Source: Levilactobacillus huananensis
GTDB lineage: Bacteria; Bacillota; Bacilli; Lactobacillales; Lactobacillaceae
Direction: 5' to 3'
Length of the DNA stretch: 64,000 nucleotides
NCBI RefSeq assembly: GCF_003946145.1
Contig: NZ_RHOC01000001.1
Coordinates: 186,001 to 250,000, forward strand
Below are positions 35,527 to 44,628 of the stretch, one piece after another (the first letter of the stretch is position 1; every line of letters begins with the position of its first letter). The notes beneath the pieces were generated by a model. That model had not been told where the DNA came from and ran no database searches. It saw only the letters and a list, made by a program, of their open reading frames with translations. Made by a program: the position numbers and the translations under genes.

Positions 35527-36477
35527 ATGGAATGGACAGCAGTTAGTGTGCTGACGACCAATGAAGCGGTCGAAGCCGTTAGCAACATCTTACAGGAGGC
35601 CGGAGCTAGTGGCGTTAAGATTGACGATGCGGCTGACTTTAAGAATTTAAAACCGGGAAAATTTGGGGAAGTCGTGGATCTTGCGACGATTCCACATCGC
35701 GATCATGGCGCGGAGATTACCGCTTATTATCCGGAAACCATTTTCATCCCAGAAATTTTACCGACCATCAAGCAGCGAGTCAACGACCTGGCTAAATTCG
35801 GTCTGGATCCACTGCCTGGAACTGTGACGACGGCTGCTGTCGATGATGAGAGTTGGGCAACGTCTTGGCAGAAGTACTATCATCCAGTCCGGGTCACCCG
35901 TTATTTGACGGTAACGCCAAGTTGGGAAGATTATCAACCGAAGCAGGCTGAAGAAAAGGTGATTCGGTTGGACCCAGGGATGGCCTTTGGAACGGGGACA
36001 CATCCAACCACACGGCTGTCATTGACGGCCTTAGAGATGGTGGTTCGCGGTGGTGAAACCATGTATGACGTGGGAACAGGTTCTGGTGTGCTGAGTATTG
36101 CGGCGAAGCTCATGGGGGTCAAAGACATTACAGCTTTTGATCTCGACGAGGTTGCAGTGCGTTCGGCTAAAACCAATCTTGATCTGAATCCGGTTGCTAG
36201 TGATGTTGTGGCCAAGCCTAACGATCTTTTGAAAGGTATTCATCAACCCGTGAACTTGGTTGTGGCCAACATTTTGGCTGAGATCATTTTGCCTCTGGTA
36301 CCCCAAGCCTGGGAAAATCTGACACCCGGTGGTTACTTCTTGACGTCTGGAATCATTGCTGACAAGTTGGAGACCGTGGTGGCGGCACAGAAGAAGCAAG
36401 GCTTTATTATTGATAACATTCTACAAATGAAGGATTGGCGTGGTGTGATTGCCCACAAGCCAACGGAGGACGAATAG
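35527..36477 (+). CDS. prmA: Ribosomal protein L11 methyltransferase
   Basis: SAM-dependent methylation of ribosomal protein uL11. The 316-residue product has the PrmA N-terminal domain and a Rossmann methyltransferase with [17 protein letters not shown] (about residues 143-159), [19 protein letters not shown] (about 179) and [13 protein letters not shown] (about 245). I chose the ATG at 35527 because the AAGGAGG site directly abuts the earlier ATG at 35518. rsmE follows with a two-base gap. Confidence 0.95.
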   Translation: MEWTAVSVLTTNEAVEAVSNILQEAGASGVKIDDAADFKNLKPGKFGEVVDLATIPHRDHGAEITAYYPETIFIPEILPTIKQRVNDLAKFGLDPLPGTVTTAAVDDESWATSWQKYYHPVRVTRYLTVTPSWEDYQPKQAEEKVIRLDPGMAFGTGTHPTTRLSLTALEMVVRGGETMYDVGTGSGVLSIAAKLMGVKDITAFDLDEVAVRSAKTNLDLNPVASDVVAKPNDLLKGIHQPVNLVVANILAEIILPLVPQAWENLTPGGYFLTSGIIADKLETVVAAQKKQGFIIDNILQMKDWRGVIAHKPTEDE

Positions 36478-36479
36478 GC

Positions 36480-37229
36480 ATGCAACGTTATTTTTTAGAT
36501 GACCCGCATCGGACTGGCGATCAACTGATCTTACCGGAAGCCATCACGCGTCACTGGATTCGTGTTATGCGGGCTCAGGTGGGCGATCGGGCAGAATTTG
36601 TCGATAGCACAGCACACCTTTTTGTAGGAGCACTCGCGGTCATGGAACCCGAGGCCATGGTGACACTGACGATGGTCCCCACGCCTGAAGTTGAATTGCC
36701 GGTGGCGGTGACCATCGCCTGTGGGTTACCAAAACAGGAGAAGGCCGAATGGATTACCCAGAAGGCGACGGAATTAGGGGTGGCGAACATTGTCTTCTAT
36801 GCCGCTGATTGGTCGGTGGCCAAGTGGCAAGGCAATAAGGTAGGCAAAAAGATCGCCCGATTGAATAAGATTGCGGCAGCAGCGGCCGAGCAATCTCATC
36901 GTTTGCACCGGCCAGAAGTCACCTATGCAGCCAGCCTGGCTGACGTGCTTGAACAGCCAGTAGATGTCCGTTTGATGGCTTATGAAGAATCAGCCAAGCA
37001 AGGGGAACAGAGCGCCTTAAATCAGCAGTTAACCGCTTTGACGCCGGGGCAAACGCTTCTGACGATCTTTGGTCCAGAAGGTGGGATTAGTCCTGCCGAA
37101 GTTGCGCAGGCGACGGCGGCACAGACCACCTTAGTGGGTTTGGGACCCCGCATTTTACGAACTGAAACGGCGCCATTATATCTCTTAGCGGCGACGTCAA
37201 TGGTTTTGGAGTTACAGACGCCAAGATAA
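36480..37229 (+). CDS. rsmE: 16S rRNA (uracil-1498-N3)-methyltransferase
   Basis: SPOUT-class enzyme methylating U1498 of 16S rRNA. It starts at the ATG at 36480 (MQRYFLDDPHRTGDQ), with GGAGG inside the end of prmA. The product has the N-terminal PUA-like domain and the C-terminal knot with FGPEGGISPAEVAQA and LGPRILRTETAPLYLL. 249 residues, as expected. Conserved pairing with prmA. Confidence 0.96.
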   Translation: MQRYFLDDPHRTGDQLILPEAITRHWIRVMRAQVGDRAEFVDSTAHLFVGALAVMEPEAMVTLTMVPTPEVELPVAVTIACGLPKQEKAEWITQKATELGVANIVFYAADWSVAKWQGNKVGKKIARLNKIAAAAAEQSHRLHRPEVTYAASLADVLEQPVDVRLMAYEESAKQGEQSALNQQLTALTPGQTLLTIFGPEGGISPAEVAQATAAQTTLVGLGPRILRTETAPLYLLAATSMVLELQTPR

Positions 37230-37296
37230 CTTAATGAAATCTGGCTGAAAACATGCTAAAATGGTTGCAATTATCATGAGAGATGGGTGAGGGCAT

Positions 37297-37632
37297 ATGG
37301 CAGTTCTAGAAAGAATCGGCTGGCGTTACTGGCTGGTTAGCCTAGGAATGGGGTTACTGGTTCCGGCATTAGCAACTTGGCTTGGAATTAGCCCGGTTTG
37401 GCGTTTTGGGGGCCTCTTGATCGTCATTAATGGTGTGTTAGCTGTGACGTTGGGGCGTTGGATTTTTCGACGATCGCAACCTGGTTGGTGGGTCATTATT
37501 TGGCCCGTGGTATATTTAATTGGGGCCATGCTTTTCTTACCCCGATATACCCGGTATTTTGCAATTGTTTATCTTTGCCTGTCTTACTTAGGCTACGGGT
37601 TAACACAAACAAAGAAATCTGTTGAATCATAA
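37297..37632 (+). CDS. Small membrane protein of unknown function
   Basis: A 111-residue protein with about four hydrophobic segments (LVSLGMGLLVPALATWL, LLIVINGVLAVTLG, WWVIIWPVVYLIGAMLFL, IVYLCLSYLGYGLT). The segment pattern resembles YdgA/DUF3021-like small membrane proteins, but I cannot assign a family. GATGGGTGAGG precedes the ATG. It lies between rsmE and relA, both conserved neighbours. Confidence 0.7.
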   Translation: MAVLERIGWRYWLVSLGMGLLVPALATWLGISPVWRFGGLLIVINGVLAVTLGRWIFRRSQPGWWVIIWPVVYLIGAMLFLPRYTRYFAIVYLCLSYLGYGLTQTKKSVES

Positions 37633-37663
37633 ATTTTAAAATTCAAGGGTGGTGGCGTTCAAT

Positions 37664-39895
37664 ATGACCAAGGAACGCATCTGGACAGCTGAAGAAGTAA
37701 TTGCTCGAGTTAGCAAATATATGAATGCACAACACGTGGAAATGGTGGTTAAGGCCTGTCATTTTGCGACGGTAGCGCACAAAAATCAATTCCGTCAATC
37801 TGGTGAACCTTATATCATGCATCCCATTCAGGTTGCCGGTATTTTAGCCGATCTGAACATGGATCCCGAAACAGTTTCCGCCGGCTTCCTACACGATATC
37901 GTGGAGGATACCGGGGTGACCTTGAGTGATGTGCGTGAGCTCTTCGGTGACGACGTGGCCTTGATTGTGGATGGCGTCACCAAGCTCGGTAAGATCAAGT
38001 ACAAGTCGAACCGAGAGCAGTTGGCGGAGAACCATCGGAAACTCTTGCTAGCGATGTCTAAGGATATTCGGGTCATGATCGTCAAGTTAGCCGATCGACT
38101 CCATAACATGCGGACATTACAGCACTTACGACCAGACAAGCAACGGCGAATTGCCAATGAAACGTTGGAAATTTATGCACCACTGGCCGATCGTTTAGGG
38201 ATTAGTACGATTAAGTGGGAACTCGAAGACATTTCGCTCCGTTATCTGAATCCCCAGCAATATTATCGGATCGTGCATCTCATGAATTCACGGCGAGACC
38301 AGCGAGAACAGTATATTGCTGCTGCGATCAAGGTGATTCAGTCGTCGATCGCGGACTTAAATTTAAAGCCTGAAATTTATGGTCGGCCTAAGCACATCTA
38401 TTCCGTTTACCGGAAGATGAAAGACCAACACAAGCAATTTAGCCAGATCTATGATCTGTTGGCCATCCGCGTTATCGTGGACACCATCAAGGATTGTTAT
38501 GCGGTATTAGGAGCCATTCATTCTCAATGGAAGCCTATGCCCGGCCGTTTCAAGGACTACATTGCGATGCCTAAGGCTAACATGTACCAATCCCTACATA
38601 CCACGGTGATTGGACCTGAAGGTAAGCCCCTTGAAGTGCAAATTCGGACTAAGGAAATGCATGCCGTTGCTGAATACGGGGTTGCGGCGCACTGGGCTTA
38701 CAAAGAAGGTGTCAAGGACAAGGTTCAAGAAACCAACTCCGGTGACAAGCTCAATATCTTTAAGCACATCATTGAATTACAAGAAGATACTGATGACGCT
38801 TCCGACTTCATGGACAGTGTCAAGGGAGAGCTCTTTGGCGACCACGTTTATGCGTTTACCCCTAAGGGTGATGTGTTGGAACTGCCCAAGGGTGCTGGTC
38901 CACTAGACATGGCTTATGCTATCCATACCGAGGTGGGGCACCATACCACCGGGGCGACCATCAACGGAAAGATTGTTCCCTTGAATTATGAGATTAAGAA
39001 TGGGGATATCGTGGATATTCGCACGTCGTCTAGTTCTGCTGGTCCTAGTCGAGATTGGATGAAGTTGGTCTCGACACGGCGAGCGCGCAACAAGATTAAG
39101 CAGTTCTTCCGGCAGAGCGATCGCGAACAGAACATTGTTCAGGGTCAGGACGCCATCGAACGACTTTTACGTGAAATGGGGTACGATCCCAAGGTCCTGA
39201 TGGCCAAGTCTAATATGGACAAGGTCATCGGTAAGATGCATTACCAACATGCCGATGACTTATTGGCAGCGATTGGTTTCGGAGATGTTCAACCACGAGG
39301 TGTGGTGAACCGGTTGACGGATGATGTTCGTCAGGCCGCTGAAGTTGAACGCCGCCGGCAGGAAGAACGAGAACTACTAGAAGAGCATCAAACAATTAAG
39401 AATGATACCGAAAATGACAAGAAGGATCGCAAGAACAAAGACACCGATGGCGTGGTTATCGAGGGTGTCGACAATCTGCTGATTCGGTTGAGCCATTGTT
39501 GTTCACCGGTTCCTGGCGACGACATTATTGGGTACATCACCAAGGGGCGCGGGGTTTCCGTGCACCGGAAGGATTGTCCGAATGTTCAGCATGCCGAAGA
39601 TAACGGTGAACGAATTGTGGCGGTTCGCTGGGGAAATCTGGCTGGTGATAAGACCAATTACAACGCCGATATCGACGTCCAAGGTTACAACCGTAATGGA
39701 TTGTTGAACGATGTCCTTCGGTCCATTAACAACAGTACCAAGTACCTCACATCTATTAATGGGAAGGTGGATCACAACAAGATGGCCACTATTTCTATTA
39801 GCCTGGGGACACGGAATCTAGTTGAATTGCAACGGATCATGGATAACATTAAAAACATTGCGGACGTCTACGTTGTTAAGCGGGCGTTCCACTAG
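37664..39895 (+). CDS. relA: Bifunctional (p)ppGpp synthetase/hydrolase RelA (Rsh)
   Basis: Makes and degrades the stringent-response alarmone. The 743-residue protein has the HD hydrolase domain (AGFLHDIVEDTGVTLSDVRE, about residue 73, intact HD), the synthetase domain (YRKMKDQHKQFSQIYDLLAI and YQSLHTTVIGPEGK), a TGS domain (VYAFTPKGDVLELPKGAGPL, about 400) and a C-terminal ACT domain. The ATG at 37664 follows AAGGGTGG; nearby GTG codons at 37649 and 37652 are less well spaced. The low-complexity KNDTENDKKDRKNKD linker (about 582) is notable. Confidence 0.96.
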   Translation: MTKERIWTAEEVIARVSKYMNAQHVEMVVKACHFATVAHKNQFRQSGEPYIMHPIQVAGILADLNMDPETVSAGFLHDIVEDTGVTLSDVRELFGDDVALIVDGVTKLGKIKYKSNREQLAENHRKLLLAMSKDIRVMIVKLADRLHNMRTLQHLRPDKQRRIANETLEIYAPLADRLGISTIKWELEDISLRYLNPQQYYRIVHLMNSRRDQREQYIAAAIKVIQSSIADLNLKPEIYGRPKHIYSVYRKMKDQHKQFSQIYDLLAIRVIVDTIKDCYAVLGAIHSQWKPMPGRFKDYIAMPKANMYQSLHTTVIGPEGKPLEVQIRTKEMHAVAEYGVAAHWAYKEGVKDKVQETNSGDKLNIFKHIIELQEDTDDASDFMDSVKGELFGDHVYAFTPKGDVLELPKGAGPLDMAYAIHTEVGHHTTGATINGKIVPLNYEIKNGDIVDIRTSSSSAGPSRDWMKLVSTRRARNKIKQFFRQSDREQNIVQGQDAIERLLREMGYDPKVLMAKSNMDKVIGKMHYQHADDLLAAIGFGDVQPRGVVNRLTDDVRQAAEVERRRQEERELLEEHQTIKNDTENDKKDRKNKDTDGVVIEGVDNLLIRLSHCCSPVPGDDIIGYITKGRGVSVHRKDCPNVQHAEDNGERIVAVRWGNLAGDKTNYNADIDVQGYNRNGLLNDVLRSINNSTKYLTSINGKVDHNKMATISISLGTRNLVELQRIMDNIKNIADVYVVKRAFH

Positions 39896-39907
39896 AGAGG
39901 GGTCAAT

Positions 39908-40354
39908 ATGCGAATTTTATTGCAAAAAGTCAGCGAGGCCTCTGTCACCATTGATGGTGAAGTTCACGGAGCCATTAAAAAGGGATTCTGCCTGTTGGTA
40001 GGTGCCGAGGATAGTGATACCAGTGAAGAGGTTGAATATCTGGTGCGTAAGATTAGTAAGCTGCGGGTATTCGAAGACGCTGATGATAAGATGAATCTGA
40101 GTCTGAACGATGTCGATGGTAGTGTGTTGTCCGTCTCCCAGTTTACGCTTTACGCTAATACTAAGAAGGGTAACCGGCCAAGCTTCGTAGATGCCGGCGA
40201 TCCAGCACATGCTGAAAAGATTTATGCCGAGTTCAACCAGAAGATGGCAGCCACGGGGATTCCCGTCGCAACCGGTGTTTTTGGCGCCGATATGCAGGTG
40301 GCCTTGGTGAATGATGGACCAGTCACGATTTGGTTTGACACGGATCACAAATAG
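39908..40354 (+). CDS. dtd: D-aminoacyl-tRNA deacylase
   Basis: Removes D-amino acids wrongly charged to tRNA. The 148 residues show [19 protein letters not shown], the [17 protein letters not shown] block (about 78) and the C-terminal [20 protein letters not shown] with the Gly-cisPro-type motif region. It follows relA by 12 bases, the arrangement found throughout Firmicutes. Confidence 0.97.
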   Translation: MRILLQKVSEASVTIDGEVHGAIKKGFCLLVGAEDSDTSEEVEYLVRKISKLRVFEDADDKMNLSLNDVDGSVLSVSQFTLYANTKKGNRPSFVDAGDPAHAEKIYAEFNQKMAATGIPVATGVFGADMQVALVNDGPVTIWFDTDHK

Positions 40355-40366
40355 ACAATGATCACG

Positions 40367-40396
40367 AGGGGTCGGCACAGTCCGGCTCCTTTTTTA
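40367..40396 (+). terminator. Terminator after dtd
   Basis: GGGGTCGG/CCGGCTCC (two wobble pairs) with a CACAGT loop and T6. The HAD gene starts immediately after. Confidence 0.7.
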
Positions 40397-40407
40397 GGAG
40401 GAAAATG

Positions 40408-41061
40408 ATGCGTTATCAACATTACTTTTGGGATTTCGATGGCACGCTGGTCAATACCTACCCGGGGATGGTGCAGGCTTTTAGTGATGCCTTGATCGCT
40501 AGTGGAATCAATGACTTTGAACTTGATCCGGAAGCCATTTATCAAGCCATGCGACAACACAGTGTGGGGACGGCCTTCCAACGGTTCACGGCCGAGTATC
40601 AGTTGGATGAGGAACGCTTACGGAAAATTTATCAGCGGTCTGTAGGTGAAGCGATCGCAGATGCTGGGGTCTTCGCGGATGTAACCGATCTCTTGTCAGC
40701 GATCGTAGCTGCCGGGGGCCATAATTACTTGGAAACGCATCGGGATAAGGGGGCGTTGACCTTCTTGGCCGATCTGGGTCTAGCAGACTACTTTACCGAT
40801 TTGGTAACGGCCGATGATCACTTTCCCCGGAAGCCAGATCCGAGTGGGTTACAATCTTTATTGACGCGCTATGACATCGATCCGAAAACGGCGATCATGG
40901 TTGGTGACCGCAATCTAGATATTGCGGCGGGTCACCGAGCCGGTATGGCTGGGGCAATGTTTGATCCGGAACACATGATTGTTGATGAGAGCCAACCTGA
41001 AGTCCGGGTGACTCGGATGGCAGAGTTGCAAGAATGGCTATTTAGGACAAGTGATAACTAG
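40408..41061 (+). CDS. HAD-superfamily phosphatase (phosphoglycolate phosphatase-like)
   Basis: A 217-residue HAD subfamily IA hydrolase with the nucleophile motif FWDFDGTLVNT (about residue 7), a helical cap, the Lys in FPRKPDPSGL (about 138) and the acidic motif MVGDRNLDIAAGHRAG (about 158). The Thr/Ser of motif II appears as NYLETHRDKG. The second of two adjacent ATG codons (40408) is better placed from AGGAGG. The substrate cannot be told from sequence. Confidence 0.88.
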   Translation: MRYQHYFWDFDGTLVNTYPGMVQAFSDALIASGINDFELDPEAIYQAMRQHSVGTAFQRFTAEYQLDEERLRKIYQRSVGEAIADAGVFADVTDLLSAIVAAGGHNYLETHRDKGALTFLADLGLADYFTDLVTADDHFPRKPDPSGLQSLLTRYDIDPKTAIMVGDRNLDIAAGHRAGMAGAMFDPEHMIVDESQPEVRVTRMAELQEWLFRTSDN

Positions 41062-41123
41062 ATAATCTTTGTCTGGGATCAGCTGACCTTTTACACATGT
41101 CGAGAGATAGAGGTGATCACAAG

Positions 41124-41155
41124 AAGGCGTCCTGCCAATTTTGGTAGGACGCCTT
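41124..41155. terminator. Hairpin between convergent genes
   Basis: AAGGCGTCCTGCCAA/TTGGTAGGACGCCTT, 15 pairs with one wobble, between the HAD gene and the minus-strand kinase-like gene. The T tracts are short on both strands, so terminator strength is uncertain. Confidence 0.65.
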
Positions 41156-41172
41156 CAGCGTACATAAAATGC

Positions 41173-42012
41173 TTATCCACGTTCCAAGACACTATCCACG
41201 GCTCCGCCATAAGTTTCCCCAAAGAGGTTCAGGTGAGCCAACAGGTAATAGAGCTGGTAGTGGGGCAGCCGATCCTGATAACCCGCAGCTAACGGGTACC
41301 GTTCTTGATAACCACGATAGAAATCGGCAGAAAAACCACCGAAAATGGTGGTCATGGCGAGATCGAATTCTCGGTCGCCATACAACACGTCGGGATCAAT
41401 CAAGGTCGGTGTTCCGTCGGCTGTGAAGAGGTAGTTGCCGGACCACAGATCACCGTGAAGTAGGGATGGGGTAATCTGTCGATCACGATTTTCAGCGATG
41501 ATGTTTTGGCGGACCCGATCATAGGCTTGTTGCCGGCCGGCATTCCAGAGGTGATGTTCTTTAGCCCGTTTGACCAAAGGATCGAGACGTTGTTTCAAAT
41601 AAAAGTGGGTCCAGTCATCCTGCCAAGCATTGTTTTTAGGCAGCTTATCGGTTAAATTGTTTTGATCGAAGCCAAATTGTGGGGCGGTGACTTGGTGTAC
41701 ACGGGCCACGGCTTCGCCAAGTTCACGCTGACTCCCTTGACCAATCTCCAAGTATTCCAGAATCAGGTAGGCATCGCCGTCGATTTGTCCCGACCCGATG
41801 ACCTCGGGTACATTGATGGCTTGACTTAAGGCATGGAGTCCCGCCACCTCATGGTCATAAAAGGTGGCTGGTGTGTGGGACTGGACTAACAAAAAATAAG
41901 GTCCCTCGTTGGTTTGAAGGCGATAGGCATCGTTGATGTCACCACCGGAAACGGGTTCCACCTCGGTGACTTGCTGGAGAGGAAGTTGAGCTAGCCATTC
42001 AGAAGATAACAT
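41173..42012 (-). CDS. Fructosamine/ketosamine-3-kinase family protein
   Basis: A 279-residue phosphotransferase-fold protein. Recognisable blocks are VSGGDINDAYRL (N-terminal lobe), LILEYLEIG, the catalytic loop SLLHGDLWSGNYLF (about residue 185) and IDPDVLYGDREFDLAMT (about 206), as in FN3K-type kinases that help deglycate proteins. The ATG at 42012 is preceded by GAAGG; the longer GTG start is less likely. Real substrates in lactobacilli are not known. Confidence 0.88.
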   Translation of the reverse strand: MLSSEWLAQLPLQQVTEVEPVSGGDINDAYRLQTNEGPYFLLVQSHTPATFYDHEVAGLHALSQAINVPEVIGSGQIDGDAYLILEYLEIGQGSQRELGEAVARVHQVTAPQFGFDQNNLTDKLPKNNAWQDDWTHFYLKQRLDPLVKRAKEHHLWNAGRQQAYDRVRQNIIAENRDRQITPSLLHGDLWSGNYLFTADGTPTLIDPDVLYGDREFDLAMTTIFGGFSADFYRGYQERYPLAAGYQDRLPHYQLYYLLAHLNLFGETYGGAVDSVLERG

Positions 42013-42036
42013 TGAAAAACCTTCTTTCACGAAAAT

Positions 42037-42080
42037 AGAGGACGTCGTGAGCCAGATGATCCTGACTTACGACGTCCTCT
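42037..42080 (-). terminator. Terminator between the amidase and kinase-like genes
   Basis: AGAGGACGTCGT/ACGACGTCCTCT, a perfect 12-bp stem with an internally pairing loop. On the minus strand it is followed by ATTTT. Confidence 0.7.
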
Positions 42081-42104
42081 GACGACTCTATTGTAACACC
42101 ATGA

Positions 42105-42959
42105 CTAAGCGTTACCGGCCTTGAAGTAGGTACGCAAGCCCTTGACGACTCGAGTAGCCACTTGTTTTTGATACTGGGGGCTTTGAATGTCGTGGAAGTC
42201 CTTCTTAGTATTGATGTATCCCATTTCGAGTAACAGGGAAGGCCGATTGTTATCGCGAATGACCTCGAAGTTGCCGTACTTAATGCCACGATTCTGGAGG
42301 GGCAGGTCGTTCATCTCACCGTTGATATCTTCGGCTAGCTCATAAGATGTGTCGCGATGGTAATAGTAGGTCGTGGTTCCAGAAGCCAAGTTACTAGAAG
42401 GCGAGGAGTCAAAATGAAAACTGATGAAGGCACTGGCCTGATTGGTGTTGGCTAACGCTGGTCGATCTGCCAGGCTGACATACTTGTCACTGTCACGCGT
42501 CATGATGACGTGGGCGCCCGTTGCTCGGAGTTGCTTGGCAACTTGTTGGGCCATAGCCAACGTATAGGTTTTTTCGTTATGTTTCTGGTCGATGGAGAGA
42601 GCCCCAGAGTCATTACCCCCGTGTCCCGGATCGAGCACGATGGTGGCTTCGGAAAGGCTGGTGGCACGCTTTAAGTTACCAGGATGATCGACCAGCCAAC
42701 TGGCGACCCAGCCGAAATGGTTGTTGTGATCGCGGACGTGGTACCAGTTGTCCTTTTCACCAATAATGGTTAAACGGGTATTTTTTTCAATTTTGTGGGT
42801 GACCTTGTAGGTCAATCCGGGACCATCACGCAGGTTTAGGTTACTGATAGTAGCAGTCACAGAATTACTGCGGGTGAAGCTAAAGAGCAACCCTCCGGCA
42901 ACTAAGAGGATGACTAGCGCGGTGATGATTCCAGGCCAGTTGTGTGGTTTAAAATGCAT
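42105..42959 (-). CDS. N-acetylmuramoyl-L-alanine amidase with SH3 domain
   Basis: Cell-wall hydrolase cutting the MurNAc-L-Ala bond. The 284 residues have an N-terminal signal anchor (ITALVILLVAGGLLFSF), a bacterial SH3b wall-binding domain (about 35-95, LNLRDGPGLTYKVTHKIEKN) and an Amidase_3 catalytic domain. The latter shows zinc ligands in IVLDPGHGGNDSGA (about 108), an SFHFDSS His (about 178) and the catalytic Glu in SLLLEMGYINTKKD (about 243). Gene order relA-dtd-amidase-hisS-aspS matches Bacillus (yrvJ), although here the amidase is on the opposite strand. Confidence 0.93.
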   Translation of the reverse strand: MHFKPHNWPGIITALVILLVAGGLLFSFTRSNSVTATISNLNLRDGPGLTYKVTHKIEKNTRLTIIGEKDNWYHVRDHNNHFGWVASWLVDHPGNLKRATSLSEATIVLDPGHGGNDSGALSIDQKHNEKTYTLAMAQQVAKQLRATGAHVIMTRDSDKYVSLADRPALANTNQASAFISFHFDSSPSSNLASGTTTYYYHRDTSYELAEDINGEMNDLPLQNRGIKYGNFEVIRDNNRPSLLLEMGYINTKKDFHDIQSPQYQKQVATRVVKGLRTYFKAGNA

Positions 42960-43037
42960 ATGAAAGCTCCTTAAGTAAATTAGTTTTTATTATACCACGT
43001 TGGGCTTTCATTCCCGTTGAATTTCAGGTAAGTCACC

Positions 43038-43066
43038 TTGACTTTTCACGTCCATTTCAGTAAGCT
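43038..43066 (+). promoter_or_regulatory. Sigma-A promoter of hisS-aspS
   Basis: TTGACT (43038-43043), a 17-base spacer and TAAGCT (43061-43066), placing the transcript start near 43073, just ahead of the T-box. Confidence 0.65.
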
Positions 43067-43072
43067 TAGGAA

Positions 43073-43288
43073 GAATAAAATAGATTGCCAATGAGAAAGA
43101 CTAGTAGAGGGAAGCCCGTTTCAAGAGAGACCGTGTTGCTGAGAGCGGTTAGCGGTGTGACTTCGAAGACACTTTTGAGGCTAATGACGGTTGTCCGTCA
43201 TTCGTTTGCAACGTTATCCTGCAGAGAAATTATTAAAGGTGGTACCGTGCATACCTGCGCCCTTGTCTATTGACAGGGGCGTTTTTTA
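43073..43288 (+). promoter_or_regulatory. T-box leader of hisS-aspS
   Basis: The conserved T-box AAGGTGGTACCGTG is at 43236-43249. The terminator CGCCCTTGTC-TATT-GACAGGGGCG with T6 is at 43258-43287. Stem I elements (AGTAG near 43106, AGAGAG, GTTGCTGAGAGCGG) are present. The specifier region reads CGAAGACACTTTTGAGG. The codon following the usual GAA is GAC (Asp, 43168-43170), and the overlapping CAC (His, 43170-43172) is two bases on. Uncharged tRNA would favour the antiterminator and expression of both synthetases. Confidence 0.92.
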
Positions 43289-43319
43289 TTTTCAGCAGGC
43301 GTAGAAAGGGAGAATGCTC

Positions 43320-44615
43320 ATGCGTTATCAACGACCAAAGGGAACGGCTGATATCCTGCCAGGCGACTCACAGATCTGGCAATACGTCGAAGCGACCGCG
43401 CGCAAACTGTTTGCAACCTACCGCTTTGATGAGATTCGGACCCCAATGTTTGAAAATTTTGAGGTCTTCTCACGTACTTCGGGGGATACGTCCGATATCG
43501 TGACTAAGGAAATGTACGACTTTAAGGACAAGGGTGATCGACACCTCTCCTTACGGCCAGAAGGAACGGCCGGCGTTGTTCGGGCGTTTGTGGAAAATAA
43601 ACTTTACGGTCCTGAGACCCAAAAGCCTTACAAAGTTTACTACATGGGGCCAATGTTTCGTTATGAACGGCCGCAATCAGGTCGACAACGCCAATTCCAT
43701 CAGATCGGGGTGGAAGCCTTTGGGAGTGACGCTCCTGAATTAGACGTCGAAGTCATTGCCCTGGGGATGAGCCTCCTAAGTAAGTTGGGCTTGAAGCATC
43801 TGCGTTTGGCCTTGAACACTTTGGGTGACAAAGAATCCCGGGATGCTTACCGTCAGGCATTGATCGACTTTTTGGAACCACACTTTGATGAATTAAGTGA
43901 CGATTCCAAGGTTCGTCTGCACAAGAATCCATTACGGGTTCTTGACAGTAAAGACAAACATGATCAGGCCATCGTGGCTGATGCGCCATCCATCTTGGAC
44001 TTTCTGACACCAGCTGCGACCAACCATTTTGATCGTGTTAAGGCGAGCTTAGATGCTTTAGGAATTGCCTATGACGTCGATTCAACCATGGTGCGGGGGC
44101 TGGATTACTACAACCACACCATCTTTGAAATCATGGCCGATTCACCAGCCTTGGGTGAAGGTTACACCACTGTTCTTGCCGGGGGCCGCTACAACGGTCT
44201 TGTGGAAGAACTCGGTGGACCAGAAATGCCTGGTGTTGGTTTTGGTCTCGGGGTGGAACGCCTCGTCTTACTGATGCAGGCCGAGAAGGTTGCCGTACCA
44301 AACGACAATGCCTTAGATGTCTACGTGGTCGGTATCGGGGACGAAACGTCATTGGAAACTTTGAAGTTGGTTCAGTCGATTAGAGCGGCTGGTTTAACTG
44401 CCGACAGAGACTACCTGGGTCGCAAGCCTAAGGCACAGTTCAAGACGGCTAACCGCTTGTCAGCGGCCTATACGTTGACGATTGGGAGTCAAGAACTAGC
44501 TGACCAAACAGCTAACCTAAAGTCCATGGCAACGGGTGAAGAAGTTAGTGTGCCATTGGCCGATATCTATCAAGATTTTGAAAAAGTCGTGGCTACCAAG
44601 TTTACGGCAAAATAA
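43320..44615 (+). CDS. hisS: Histidyl-tRNA synthetase
   Basis: Class II aminoacyl-tRNA synthetase charging tRNA-His. The 431-residue product has [16 protein letters not shown], motif 1 around [20 protein letters not shown], motif 2 [20 protein letters not shown] (about residue 110), the His-specific [14 protein letters not shown] (about 258) and a C-terminal anticodon domain. I prefer the ATG at 43320, well spaced from GGGAG, over the ATG at 43314. Confidence 0.97.
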   Translation: MRYQRPKGTADILPGDSQIWQYVEATARKLFATYRFDEIRTPMFENFEVFSRTSGDTSDIVTKEMYDFKDKGDRHLSLRPEGTAGVVRAFVENKLYGPETQKPYKVYYMGPMFRYERPQSGRQRQFHQIGVEAFGSDAPELDVEVIALGMSLLSKLGLKHLRLALNTLGDKESRDAYRQALIDFLEPHFDELSDDSKVRLHKNPLRVLDSKDKHDQAIVADAPSILDFLTPAATNHFDRVKASLDALGIAYDVDSTMVRGLDYYNHTIFEIMADSPALGEGYTTVLAGGRYNGLVEELGGPEMPGVGFGLGVERLVLLMQAEKVAVPNDNALDVYVVGIGDETSLETLKLVQSIRAAGLTADRDYLGRKPKAQFKTANRLSAAYTLTIGSQELADQTANLKSMATGEEVSVPLADIYQDFEKVVATKFTAK

Positions 44616-44628
44616 GAGGGGAAAAGTT

